From a virus, in IMG/VR virus record IMGVR_UViG_3300032265_001461, positions 1 to 32,825 of that record: 32,825 bases of DNA. One strand, given 5' to 3'. Under the pieces are notes generated by a model. The model was not told where the DNA came from. It was given only the letters and a program-made list of their open reading frames with translations, and ran no database searches. The position numbers and the translations under genes are program-made. This document shows, in pieces, positions 17,173 to 28,300 of this stretch; the first letter of the stretch is position 1, and every line of letters starts with the position of its first letter.

Positions 17173-18153
17173 ATGGCACTAGGATTCCCAACTAACCCCT
17201 ACATTGGAGAAACATACGCATTTGGAACCAAGGTCTACATATGGAATGGTCACGGTTGGGCTATAAGCAATACACAGGGAACCACTGTGGGCAGTTTTAC
17301 TGCTACGCAGGCCGCTTCGATCACTACATCTACTAATAGTACCAGTACCAATTCTGGAGCATTAACCGTGACAGGCGGAGTAGGTGTTGGAGGAAATACC
17401 AACATCGGTGGCAGCCTAAATGTAGGCAGTTCTACCGCCACAGTAGGAGGTGCACAGATCATCACCACGGGCACTATAGGACAGATCATACAAGCAGGAA
17501 CAGATACCGCGATAATAACCGGTACTAACAGTGTAATCGTATCAAATACTTCAACACTACAGTCTATCACTGGTCGTGGTGGCAGTACTACTAATCCAAT
17601 CAGTTTCCTAAATACTAGTACCAGTTCTGTAACAGTCGCGGGAGGATTCGTTGCGCAAGGGGGAATCTCTGCTCAATCCCCTATCAGTGTGACTAGCACA
17701 GCATCCAGCACATCAACCACTACAGGCGCATTGACCGTAGCTGGCGGAGTTGGTATCAGTGGAGATACCAATATCGGTGGAACAGTAACAGCACAGCAGT
17801 TGAAAATTGCTGATGCTATACTAGATTCTACGTTGGTTTTGGTAAATACAACAGCAACAACTGTTATCGATACGTATCTGATCACTCAGTACAGAAGTTC
17901 TAAATATTTGGTACAGATCGAAGAAGTTGGGATAGGAGCATTAGCAAAATTCCAGGTTATCGAAATCCTATTATTATTAGATAATTCCGGAACAGTATAT
18001 GCTACAGAGTATGGAACGCTGACTTCGAACGGTATAATGGGAGATTTTTCAGCAGGTCTAGACATAACAGATAGCACTGTAAAATTGTATTTTACTCCAT
18101 ACGAAGCAACAAACAAAGAAATAGTAGTATTAAGAACAGCACTAGCGATGTAG
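17173..18153 (+). CDS. Fibre-like protein with two TGAL modules and a shared C-terminal domain
   Basis: The 326-aa product begins with a small domain, FPTNPYIGETYAFG then YIWNGHGW (residues 5-31), of a kind common in phage fibres. TGAL-type modules follow at about residues 60-82 and 185-207. Between them, residues about 108-150 hold an AGTDTA...NTSTLQSITGRG unit that recurs in the giant gene downstream. The C-terminal 90 residues (KYLVQIEEVG through LYFTPYEATNKEIVVLRTA) match the C-terminal domain of the next gene product, so the two are paralogous at that end. AGAGAG (17161-17166) is the Shine-Dalgarno. It is probably a fibre or adhesin component. No catalytic motif is seen. Confidence 0.82.
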   Translation: MALGFPTNPYIGETYAFGTKVYIWNGHGWAISNTQGTTVGSFTATQAASITTSTNSTSTNSGALTVTGGVGVGGNTNIGGSLNVGSSTATVGGAQIITTGTIGQIIQAGTDTAIITGTNSVIVSNTSTLQSITGRGGSTTNPISFLNTSTSSVTVAGGFVAQGGISAQSPISVTSTASSTSTTTGALTVAGGVGISGDTNIGGTVTAQQLKIADAILDSTLVLVNTTATTVIDTYLITQYRSSKYLVQIEEVGIGALAKFQVIEILLLLDNSGTVYATEYGTLTSNGIMGDFSAGLDITDSTVKLYFTPYEATNKEIVVLRTALAM

Positions 18154-18197
18154 TACAGCAGTAAAAAGACACTAACAGGTAACTTGGAGAATACAAC

Positions 18198-21100
18198 GTG
18201 GCGATGACTTCGATAACACAGGATTTTGTAGTAGCATCTGGACTCGTAGTCCAAGGTACAGCAATAGTTTCAACCAGCACAGCAGCCGCAGGAACGCTGA
18301 GTGTTAGAGGCGGAGCGGCTGTAGCCAAAAATATCAACATTGGTAGCACTGCTACTATATTTGGTCCCAGCTATCTGCACAGCACCATCAACGTAGATGG
18401 AGCCAGTATCCTAAGCTCAACACTGTATGTTGGCGGTGATGCAGGCGTACAAGGCGCACTGAACTCAACAGGCACATTCAGTGTCAATACTAACAAATTC
18501 ACAGTAGACAGCGCCACAGGTAATGTATTCTCTCAAGGCACTGGTTATTTTGGCGGAGCAGTGGGCGTCCAAGGCGCACTGAACTCAACAGGTACTTTAA
18601 GTGTCAACACTAACAAATTCACAGTTGATGCCGCCACAGGTAATGTATACTCTGCAGGTAATGCAGGCATACAGGGAACACTACATTCAACCGGCAGTTT
18701 TAGTGTTAACAATAACCTATTCTCAGTAGATGGGGCTACTGGTAATGTATATTCTGCAGGTAATGCAGGCATACAGGGTTCATTTAATTCAACAGGCACC
18801 CTAAGTGTCAACACCAATAAATTTACAGCAGATGCCAGTGGTAATGTTGTTACTAGTGGTACAGTAACAGTCAACGATCTAACCGCCGCAACTACAAGTG
18901 GAGCCGGTGCTCTAAAAGTAGCAGGTGGCGAGTATATTGGTAAAAATTTAGTCATCAACGGTACAGATTCTAACACAGGTACATTAACTGCAAACGCACT
19001 ATATGTTGCAGGCGGTGTTGGTATCAACAATGGACTAGTGGTACAGGGAACATCAGTATTCCAAAATGACGTATACTTCAACGGTCAAACCACTTACGTT
19101 TACAGTACAAACACAGTATATACAGACAACCTAATCGAGCTACATTCTACTAGTACTGGTGTTAGTGGTGTCTGGACATTTGATGACCAGAAAGACATAG
19201 GACTACGTTTCCATTACTATCAAAATAGTATTGGTGACCTCAATGCTGCCTTTGTCTGGGCCGCTGATAGCCACAATTTTGAATTTTACAGAAACGGTAC
19301 AGAAACTAACGGTTCATTTGTTAGCCACGATTATGCCGGCATCAAAGCAGCCACATTAAATCTAGTTGGCGGAACCACAGCCACTGACACAACCACAGGT
19401 GATCTAGTTGTCACAGGTGGTGTTGGTATCGGTGGTAAGTTATATGTAGGTGGCGGTATCAATGCCACCGTAACAACAGCTACAAACATAGCCGGTGGCG
19501 CACAGGGTTATATTCCAATCCAATCTGCTAGTGGTAATACAGCATTCATACCAGCAGGGTCTGAAGATGGCTCATTATTAACTTGGAATAACGCAAATAG
19601 CACAGCAACTTGGGTAAGTGCTAGTTCTTCAGTTCCAAACTTTGCTCGTTATGCAGGTACAGCAACAAATATAGCTGGCGGTGCGGCACATGATATTCCA
19701 TTCCAGTCTGCTACAAGCACAACTTCATTTGATACCGGTCTATTCCAATACGATAGCTCACTTAAAACATTAAAAGTCGATAATGTTACTATCTATGGTA
19801 AGGGTGATGTACAAGCAACCTATACAACAAATAACGCGATTGTGTCAGCAAACGGCACACATATTGGTGTATGGAGTGATACCGCTGTTAATCTAAACTA
19901 TAACAACACCAATATTATCCAAGTTGATAGTAATGGCGCCACATTGGGAGTTGGGGCAGGTGGACTATACACATTAGTATTAGGCACCACGGGTAATTTA
20001 ACGTTAGGTGGCACAACAGGTGGTGGTACATTTACAGCTCCTTATGTTGATCCAGCTAACTTAACTAGTGGATATGTTACATTTTATAACGGGTCGACAT
20101 TAGTTGATGATTCGGGATTAACCTATGCTTCCGCTAATCAAGAACTAACAGCTAATCAATTATATGTCACTACCACTGCTTCATCAGATACGATAATAGT
20201 ACGTAACTCACTTCAAAGCACAAGCACAACTGCAAGCAACGCATTATATGTACAAGGCGGAATAGGAGTTGAGGGTTACAGTTATTTTGGTAAATCCATA
20301 CGAGTTGGTGAGAATCTTGTTGCTACTAACCGGGTTAGCGGTATTGCCGGTGTATTCTTTGGTGATGTTAATGGATTTGGTGCTCTGTATGCAGGAACTA
20401 CAAATTATTCTCCATTACCTTCTACTGTACTACAAACAACAGCATTTATAAACGACTATGCTCAAAATAATTTCCAAAATACCAGCACAGGTGTTAAAGC
20501 GTCGACTGATTGGGTAGCCACAGCCGGCGACGGTACCGATACTGAGAATTATATTGATATGGGTATCGTTACAGCCAACTGGGATGGCACGCAGAGCAAC
20601 AGTCTCGGAACAGCAGTGGGCGGTAACGACGGTTACTTATACGTACAAGGTGGCACCGGTATAGGCGGAAATCTAGTAGTAGGAGCAAGCTCTACCGGTA
20701 CAACTGTTAAGATTGTTGCAGGCGGAGCAGATGCAAGTTACACCGCCGCTATATTTAGAGCACCTAACATTGATGCAACATCTACCTCTACAGGCACGTT
20801 GTCTATAGCAGGCGGAGTTGGCATTGGCACAAGTTTATACGTTGGTACTACAGCCACAGTTAATGGAGATTTATTTGTTGACGGTACGATCTATGTCAAA
20901 GGTGCAAGCCTAACTGGTGTAGACAAGATCACTGGTTCTACAGGTACGTTCCAAGATATAGTGTCAACAGGTACTATCTATGCCAACAACATCACGGCTA
21001 CCAACGCAACATTTACCGGTACTGTATATGTTGGCGGTGCAAACATCAAGAATGCACTCAGTGCCAGCACTGGTAATTTTGGTGATATCACAGCACACAA

Positions 21101-21740
21101 TATACTGTCAACGGGCACAACTACAGCAACTAACCTCATAGTCCAAACCAAGTTGAATGTAACTGGTGATACATATCTAGCTGGTACAACAGCTTCCGGT
21201 ATCTTATATGTTTCCAACACAACAGATAACGGTGTAGGATTTGGTAAAGGAAATTACAACGGTAACTGGTCAATATTTACCGAAGGTGGTATTGGCGCTG
21301 CCAAGAATATCACAGCAGGTGGTGTTGTTTCAGCTGGTGATAGGACTGTAACAAGTTCCGGAAATGATACTGGATCAGTTGACGCCTTCTACGCTGTCAA
21401 TAATATGCAGGCAGCTAGGACGATCAAGGCTGTTACAGGCACTACCAAAGTCACTATCGATATATGGGATAAGACTGTATATACAACTGCCAAGTATTTG
21501 GTGCAGTTAGTAGATACTGGCGTTGTACACACAGAAGAAATCATGTTGGTACAAGATGGCACTAACATCTATATCGCTGAATATGGTATCGTCTACACCA
21601 CGGGAGTAGCGTTGGGAACATTCGATGCAAACTACAGCGGTAATAATGTTGAACTGACATTTACACCAGCTGGGGCTACTAGTATGATCATACAGGTAGT
21701 TCGTCAGAGCGTATTAACAGCCGAAGAAGGTTTCTGCTAA
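18198..21740 (+). CDS. Long modular fibre-like protein (1180 aa)
   Basis: GTG 18198 is preferred because GGAG (18186-18189) lies 8 nt before it; ATG 18204 is the alternative. The N-terminus TSITQDFVVASGLVV is like that of the 178-aa protein at 21858. In order: a TGAL-like module; four tandem 34-40-aa repeats (residues about 82-216); more modules; a conserved unit at about 301-393 with VYTDNLIELHS and DIGLRFHYYQ, which recurs in the giant gene; repeated AGGVGIG and VQGGxGIGG modules; and a C-terminal domain (about 1095-1180, KYLVQLVDTG through VELTFTPAGA) shared with the gene upstream. The composition is Thr/Gly/Ala/Ser-rich, fitting extended beta-structured fibres. It is followed by a hairpin and a new late box. 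Confidence 0.85.
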   Translation: MAMTSITQDFVVASGLVVQGTAIVSTSTAAAGTLSVRGGAAVAKNINIGSTATIFGPSYLHSTINVDGASILSSTLYVGGDAGVQGALNSTGTFSVNTNKFTVDSATGNVFSQGTGYFGGAVGVQGALNSTGTLSVNTNKFTVDAATGNVYSAGNAGIQGTLHSTGSFSVNNNLFSVDGATGNVYSAGNAGIQGSFNSTGTLSVNTNKFTADASGNVVTSGTVTVNDLTAATTSGAGALKVAGGEYIGKNLVINGTDSNTGTLTANALYVAGGVGINNGLVVQGTSVFQNDVYFNGQTTYVYSTNTVYTDNLIELHSTSTGVSGVWTFDDQKDIGLRFHYYQNSIGDLNAAFVWAADSHNFEFYRNGTETNGSFVSHDYAGIKAATLNLVGGTTATDTTTGDLVVTGGVGIGGKLYVGGGINATVTTATNIAGGAQGYIPIQSASGNTAFIPAGSEDGSLLTWNNANSTATWVSASSSVPNFARYAGTATNIAGGAAHDIPFQSATSTTSFDTGLFQYDSSLKTLKVDNVTIYGKGDVQATYTTNNAIVSANGTHIGVWSDTAVNLNYNNTNIIQVDSNGATLGVGAGGLYTLVLGTTGNLTLGGTTGGGTFTAPYVDPANLTSGYVTFYNGSTLVDDSGLTYASANQELTANQLYVTTTASSDTIIVRNSLQSTSTTASNALYVQGGIGVEGYSYFGKSIRVGENLVATNRVSGIAGVFFGDVNGFGALYAGTTNYSPLPSTVLQTTAFINDYAQNNFQNTSTGVKASTDWVATAGDGTDTENYIDMGIVTANWDGTQSNSLGTAVGGNDGYLYVQGGTGIGGNLVVGASSTGTTVKIVAGGADASYTAAIFRAPNIDATSTSTGTLSIAGGVGIGTSLYVGTTATVNGDLFVDGTIYVKGASLTGVDKITGSTGTFQDIVSTGTIYANNITATNATFTGTVYVGGANIKNALSASTGNFGDITAHNILSTGTTTATNLIVQTKLNVTGDTYLAGTTASGILYVSNTTDNGVGFGKGNYNGNWSIFTEGGIGAAKNITAGGVVSAGDRTVTSSGNDTGSVDAFYAVNNMQAARTIKAVTGTTKVTIDIWDKTVYTTAKYLVQLVDTGVVHTEEIMLVQDGTNIYIAEYGIVYTTGVALGTFDANYSGNNVELTFTPAGATSMIIQVVRQSVLTAEEGFC
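18441..18845 (+). repeat. Four tandem coding repeats of 34-40 residues
   Basis: Copies start at 18441, 18561, 18663 and 18765, that is at intervals of 120, 102 and 102 nt. Each encodes (A/V)G(V/I)QG followed by LNSTGTLSVNTNKFTVD-like sequence and an ATGNVYSAG tail. The last copy has a shortened tail (ADASGNV). Intervals are multiples of three, so unit gain or loss keeps the frame. Confidence 0.88.
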
Positions 21741-21760
21741 TATAAAAAGCAGTTGCACTA

Positions 21761-21790
21761 CTACAGGGTCTCCGGACCCTGTAGTCTTCT
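21761..21790 (+). terminator. Probable terminator hairpin after the 1180-aa gene
   Basis: CTACAGGGTC (21761-21770) pairs perfectly with GACCCTGTAG (21775-21784) around a TCCG loop. The following TCTTCT is only partly T-rich. A second small inverted repeat, CCGTA (21795-21799) and TACGG (21808-21812), encloses a T-run just before the next late box. Together they mark a transcription-unit boundary. Confidence 0.7.
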
Positions 21791-21811
21791 ATACCCGTAT
21801 TTTTTGTTACG

Positions 21812-21819
21812 GATAAATA
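21812..21819 (+). promoter_or_regulatory. Late-promoter-like box GATAAATA
   Basis: GATAAATA followed by CTCT is the same form as the box at 9771-9778. It lies 38 nt before the ATG at 21858 and after two hairpins, so it probably drives the 178-aa and giant adhesin genes as a unit. Confidence 0.6.
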
Positions 21820-21857
21820 CTCTTAATATCGTTTAGTGGAAAGGGAAACTAGCGAGC

Positions 21858-22394
21858 ATGTCAGCAATCTCAAAAGACTTTTTAGTCAAACACGGCCTTG
21901 TGGTTTCAACCACGGCTACAGTACTGTCAGACAGCAATGCCTATTCTACTGCCACCGGTGCTTTGACAGTTGCCGGTGGAGCGGGGATTGGTCAGGATCT
22001 CTGGGTCGGTGGAAATATCCATGGCCTAGGCACTTTCAATCTATCTGGTCTACAGATAGGTCCAGCAGAAGCCTATCCTATAAGTCTCAGCTCAGATGGC
22101 ACTACAACCTACTACACCGCTACTAATACTGCCAGCATCATCTTCGCAGATGGAACCATACAGGAAACCAGGGCCCCTATAGCATGGACCAATGCCTTGT
22201 TCATTTCCGCAGCTACCTATCTCAATATAGATCCGGGTGTGGCCTTTGGCCCCATCGTATCGGGAGGATTAGTGGCCACGGGAGACACCTACTTCGATGA
22301 CGGATCTTTTGGAGGAGAAGGTGGACACATCTATATAATGACCGATCAGGGCAGTGGCGTAGTACAATTTCTTGATATAACACGGGCCGCATAA
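21858..22394 (+). CDS. Short fibre-like protein with one TGAL module
   Basis: The 178-aa product begins MSAISKDFLVKHGLVVSTTA, similar to the N-terminus of the 1180-aa protein, and carries one module (about residues 34-57, TATGALTVAGGAGIGQDLWVGG-like, ending in NIHG). The rest is Gly/Thr/Ser-rich with IIFADGTIQETRAPIAW at about 93-110 and a C-terminal YFDDGSFGGEGGHIYIM segment. It may be a short fibre or a base for the giant adhesin encoded 3 nt downstream. AAGGGA at 21841-21846 is the only upstream purine-rich element, 11 nt before the ATG. Confidence 0.78.
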   Translation: MSAISKDFLVKHGLVVSTTATVLSDSNAYSTATGALTVAGGAGIGQDLWVGGNIHGLGTFNLSGLQIGPAEAYPISLSSDGTTTYYTATNTASIIFADGTIQETRAPIAWTNALFISAATYLNIDPGVAFGPIVSGGLVATGDTYFDDGSFGGEGGHIYIMTDQGSGVVQFLDITRAA

Positions 22395-22397
22395 CAC

Positions 22398-25300
22398 ATG
22401 GCGATTTATTACTATCCCAATCCCAGTACTACTCCCAGTACTACCTTAAAACAGTACTCCACGGCTACTAACGACATAGTGGTCAGCGGCGCCAGTGCTG
22501 TTGTTAAACTAACCAAAACTCTAGGACTAGTATGGAGTGCATATTCTCCCAGCGCCAGTGACAAAGGCGCCACTATACCTTTTATACCAGGCACTGCCAG
22601 CGGCCAAGCACCTGTTGTCCCTAGCCTAGTTGCTACTGTACTGGTAGCTAACCAGACTATCACGTCAGGACAGGCGGCTAGTTTTACTCCTGTCAGCATC
22701 TACGGTGGTTCTGCAGTAGCCACCAGCTATCAGACTTCGGGAACATTCGTAGGCTACAACATATCTATATCACCGAGTCTACCAGCGGGCCTTGCGCTGT
22801 CTTCAACATTCGCTACTCTAAACCAGTTAAATCCTACCAATGCTACCTATTATCTCTACAACAGCGCATCGGTAAAAATCAATGGAACCCCCACGTCAGC
22901 CAGTGCAAGTCAGACCTATACCATAACTTTTTCAGATGCCAGTGGACTCACAGCCAATGCCAGTTTTACCCTGGCAGTGCTCAGTAATCAGAATCCCTTA
23001 ACCGTTACGGGACTGCTAACCACCAACCAACTGCTGACACAAGGGGTAGCGGTTAACAATCTAGCCACGGTTAGTTCTCAAGGTGGTAGCGGAACTCTCA
23101 ATTACTCAATATCGCCAACGCTGCCAACTGGGCTGACATTTAGCTCTACTACCGGTGCGATCAACGGGACTCCTACGGTCAGCGCCTCGGTAGCTACCTA
23201 TACCGTCACGGTAACTGATCAAAGCTCACCTGCACAGACAGCCAGCGCCACATTTAATCTCCTGGTCAATGCCAATCTTCCTACAGCAACATTGGCAGTA
23301 CCTAATAAATCACTAACACAGGGAGTCAGCTTTACTGCCTTCACTCCGGTCACAGGCAGTGGAGGCACTGCACCTCTGCATTATACCATATCATCTAGCC
23401 TGCCCGGTGGATTGACATTTACTACCAGTACAGGTAGTATCAGTGGCATACCCAGCTCTCCTCTGGCAGCGACTAATTTTATCATATCAGTAGTTGATAG
23501 CCTAAATCAATCAGCGAGCCAGACATTTAATTTAAGTATTAATTCTTTACCATTACTATCGGCCCTACAGACCCAGGCCAATTATAATCTCTTTAGATCT
23601 ACAGCGGTTACTGCCTTTACTCCTATACAGGCCAATGGCGGATACGGAACAGTTACCTATTCTATATCTCCTACACTGCCTAGTGGATTGAGCTACAACA
23701 CTGCCAGTGGCCAAGTAACAGGGACTCCTACCTCTACCAGTACCACAGCAACCTATACAGTATCTTTAGCAGATCAAGGTGGACAAACAGCATCTGGTAA
23801 CTTTGCCTTAAATGTCAGCAGTATTCCAATTTCAGTAACACAGCAGATAGCCAGCACCTTGTTAACTCGCAATGTTACCTTTAATACGTTTATTCCGGTA
23901 TTGGCCAGCGGTGGATACACTCCTTATACCTATAGTGTAACACCTGGACTGCCTAGTGGCCTGTCATTCTCAACCAGTAGTGGATACATATCAGGCACAG
24001 CCACTACCAGCAGTGTTGCTACCAACTATACTGTAGCAGTTACAGACTCGGCCAGTCAATCAGGAACCAGCTCTTTTAGCCTAACTGTATTAAATCCAAC
24101 CGCCATCAGTCTAACACAGACAGTTAGCAATCTAACTTTAACACAAAATGTAGCTGCCACAGCATTTACGCCTATATCAGCCACTGGTGGATATGGAACG
24201 TTAACCTACGCCATTAGTCCTACATTGCCCGCAGGATTATCTTTTGACACCACCACTGGACGAATCAGTGGAACTCCTACAGCATACTTGATAAATGCCA
24301 CTTCATTCACTGTTACAGTAACAGATCAAGCGTCACAAACAGCTACAGGCAGCTTTAATCTTACTGTAGTGACTCCTAATTTTTCAGTATCAGTAGCAGT
24401 ACCGTCGACCAACTTGATCAAAGGAGTCAGTGCTTCTTCCTTCCAACCAGTCACTGCACAAGGAGGAGCAACACCCTATAGATATAGTATAACTCCTAGT
24501 ATATCCGCAGGATTGACATTCAACACGGCCACTGGATCCATATCGGGTACACCTACGGTAACCAATACTACCAGCTACTCTGTTACAATCACAGACGCAC
24601 CAGGACATACTGGAACAGGAACATTTTCGATTAGCGTTGTTAATCCTACTCCACTGACCCTAACAACATTAGTCACAAGTACCAGTTTGATAAAATCTGT
24701 CGACACAGCAAACTTTACACCTGTACAGGCCTCGGGCGGTTATGGTAGTATATCATTGAGTGTTACTCCCAGTCTACCAGCGGGATTGAATTTTTCAACG
24801 ATTGGTAAGATAACAGGTACTCCTACACAGGCCAGCAGTCAAACAGCTTATCAGGTATTGGGGATTGACAGTATTGGACAGATAGGGTCCAGCACCTTTT
24901 ATCTAACAGTATCAAATCCTCAGCTAACATCAACCAGTGTGATCAATGCAGTTACCTTGACACAATATGTATCTGTCACACCGTTTAGTCCTGTTACCTA
25001 TATTGGCGGAAATCCTCCTGTAGTATTTTCTGTTGCACCAACGTTGGGCACAGGATTAAGTCTAAATTCTAGTACAGGAGTTATATCAGGAACTCCCACA
25101 GCAACGACAGCTCCAACCAGTTATGCCATCACCATCACTGATTCCAGTAATTCTACAACTAGCCAATCTTTAAGTTTACAGGTTGTAGCTCCACCAGCGT
25201 TGGTCGCTACCACGGTAAATGGATCTATTACCGCTTATGCCAATCTCTATCTGTCGCCAATAGCTCCAGTTACTGCGTCAGGCGGATATGGGGCCTATAG

Positions 25301-28300
25301 TTACAGCATAGCACCGGGAGTACCTAGTGGATTGGTTTTCAATTCAACCAATGGACAGCTCAACGGAACACCCAGCACTACCGCTACTGTCGCCTCCTAT
25401 ACGATCACCGTAACTGATCCAATCAGCCAGACCACCAGCAGTCAGTTTAGTCTAACTGTGGCCCCGCAGGCGGTGGTAGCATCAGTTGCTATACCCAGCA
25501 CTACACTGTTAGTATATCAGCTGGCCAATCCTTTTACTCCCGTAACAGCGTCGGGCGGCTACGGATCATTGGCCTATAGCCTGTCTACCAGTCTGCCCTC
25601 TGGCCTCAGTTTTAACAGTGGTACTGGACAGATAACAGGAACTCCTACTGCGGTCAGTGACACCAGTACCTATACAGTAACGATAACTGATTCTATCAAT
25701 CAGTCAAATACTGGTAGTTTTGCTCTCAGCGTTTATCCCACAGCTCCGTCACCCCTAAGTGTTACGATCAGCAACGGCAACGTCAGCTTGGTACAGAATC
25801 AAACCGTTAGTTTTAATCCAGTACAGGTCCTAGGTGGTGTCAGCCCCTATTCATATAGTATAACTCCTGCATTACCAACAGGACTGGTATATTCCAGCAG
25901 TACAGGAGTGATCAGCGGAACTCCAGCCAATGTTTCTTCGGCTACATCATTTAATATCACGGTAACTGACGGGCAACCACAGACCATTACCAAGACCTTC
26001 AGCATCACTGTAACCGGTGGCAGTGTAAATGCCAGCGGCAATCAGACACAGATCAATAACAATGCCGCCTCAACCGGTACCAGTAGCGGTGCATTGATAG
26101 TCGCAGGCGGCGTTGGCGTTGGTGGAGACTTAAATGTCGGCGGATCTTTAGTAATTTCTGGAGGTGGTACCAGCACTCATTTAACTGTGACTTCTTCCGA
26201 TAATAGTACCAGCACAACCACAGGCGCATTAACTGTATCAGGTGGAGTTGGTATTGGCAAAGATCTAATTGTAGGTGGTAACTTAACTGTATTGGGCTCA
26301 TTGGCCATTACTACCGGTAGTATTAGTCAATATGCGGCAACCAGCATAACAGCCGGAACTGACACAGCGGTTAGTACAGCCACAGGCTCTGTAATCATAT
26401 GGAATACAAGTACTCTACAGACCGTGACAGGTCGTGGACACACGACTACCAATGCCATTAATATCACTAATACTACCGATACGGCTGGTACCAATACCGG
26501 TGCTTTGACAGTTGCCGGTGGCGTGGGAATTGGCAAAGATCTCTGGGTCGGCGGCACGATCTATGGTACCATCGGCGGCGCCAATGTTTCCAGTATTGTC
26601 AGCAGTGCTACCAATGCAGAAAACATCACCATCAACAATGTGATACCTGCTCAGACATATTATGTAACATTGGCAGAACAAAAAGATGGTAACTATTCAG
26701 CACTAGACGCGGATACCAACTTAACCTATGACAGCAGTTTACAGACGTTAACCATTGGTAGCTCTGCTGTTAGTACAAGTACAAACACCGGTGCATTGGT
26801 TGTCAGTGGCGGGGTTGGTATCGGTGGAGATCTATATATAGGTGGAGAATTATTTGTAAACAAGGCAAATATCATCACCACATCCAGCGGAGTTGAATTT
26901 ATACAGGCCGCATTACAGGCTGGCCCAGGAATAAGTCTAACCACTAGCACAAATTACACACGAATAACCAATATTGGCGTTACCGCTACCATAGCAGGTA
27001 CAGATATTTCAGTCAGCGGCAATACAGGGTCGGTAACAATCAACAACGTCAGTACACTACAGAGTGTAACCAGCAGAGGTAGTTCAACTAATCAGTTGAT
27101 CACTATAACAAATGGCACGAATTCAATTAATTCCACAACAGGTGCTCTACAGGTCACGGGTGGTGTTGGCATAGGTGGCAACTTAAATGTTGGCGGCACT
27201 ATGCAGGTCTGGGGCCCAGTGACATTCAGCAGTCCTGTGACGTTTAGCGGCACTGCTACCTATTCATTGAGTTCTAACACCTATTATACAGACAACATCC
27301 TAGAAGTACACGTTCCTCCTGGTGGTGTATACGGTTCTTGGCCTTCAGACGATGGCAAAGATGTAGGACTGCGTTTCCACTATTACAGTAGGACCTTAAG
27401 CACAGACAGCAACGCGGCATTGGTATTAGCTGACAATAGCCAATATTTAGAATGGTATAACACCGGTGCTGAAAGTTCAACAGGCACATTTATCGGTGCG
27501 GGCTATGGTACATTCAAGACCGGTAACATCATATTGGCCAGCACAGCATCTAGCTCAGACGTCAATTCCGGAGCATTAACAGTAGCCGGAGGAGTTGGTG
27601 TAGGTGGTGCGGTATATATCAACACAACATCATACATTGCCGGCGCTATAATAGTCACAACAGCCACTATAGCTCAATGGGCCTATCTGGGACCTCAAGG
27701 TTACACAGGATCAACAGGATATACTGGTAGCATTGGCTACACAGGATCAACAGGTACACAGGGTGTTATCGGTTATGTTGGTAGCATTGGCTACACAGGA
27801 TCAACAGGTACACAGGGTGTTATCGGTTATGTTGGTAGCATTGGCTACACCGGTAGCATCGGCTACACAGGATCAACAGGTACACAGGGATCGATAGGTT
27901 ATGTTGGTAGTCAAGGAATTCCTGGTTACGTAGGATCACAAGGTGTTATCGGTTATGCTGGTAGCATCGGTTACACAGGTTCAACAGGTACTCAGGGATC
28001 GATAGGTTATACTGGTAGCATCGGTTACACAGGTTCAACAGGTACTCAGGGATCGATAGGTTATACTGGTAGCATCGGTTACACAGGTTCAACAGGTACA
28101 CAGGGAGTTATTGGATACACTGGTAGCATAGGTTATACTGGTTCAACAGGTACTCAGGGTGAGATTGGTTACACAGGTAGCATCGGTTACACAGGTTCAA
28201 CAGGTACTCAGGGTGAGATTGGTTACACAGGTAGCATCGGTTATACTGGCTCAACAGGTACTCAAGGTCTTACTGGTTACACAGGTAGCATAGGTTATAC

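Noticed and set aside
17841-17848. GGTAAATA identical to the late-type boxes
   Set aside because: It lies inside the 326-aa gene, encodes conserved-looking sequence and is about 350 nt from the next start. Chance occurrence is more likely.
21836-22126. 96-aa plus-strand frame overlapping the 178-aa gene
   Set aside because: It is out of frame with the gene, whose N-terminus and TGAL module match neighbouring proteins, and it ends inside that gene.
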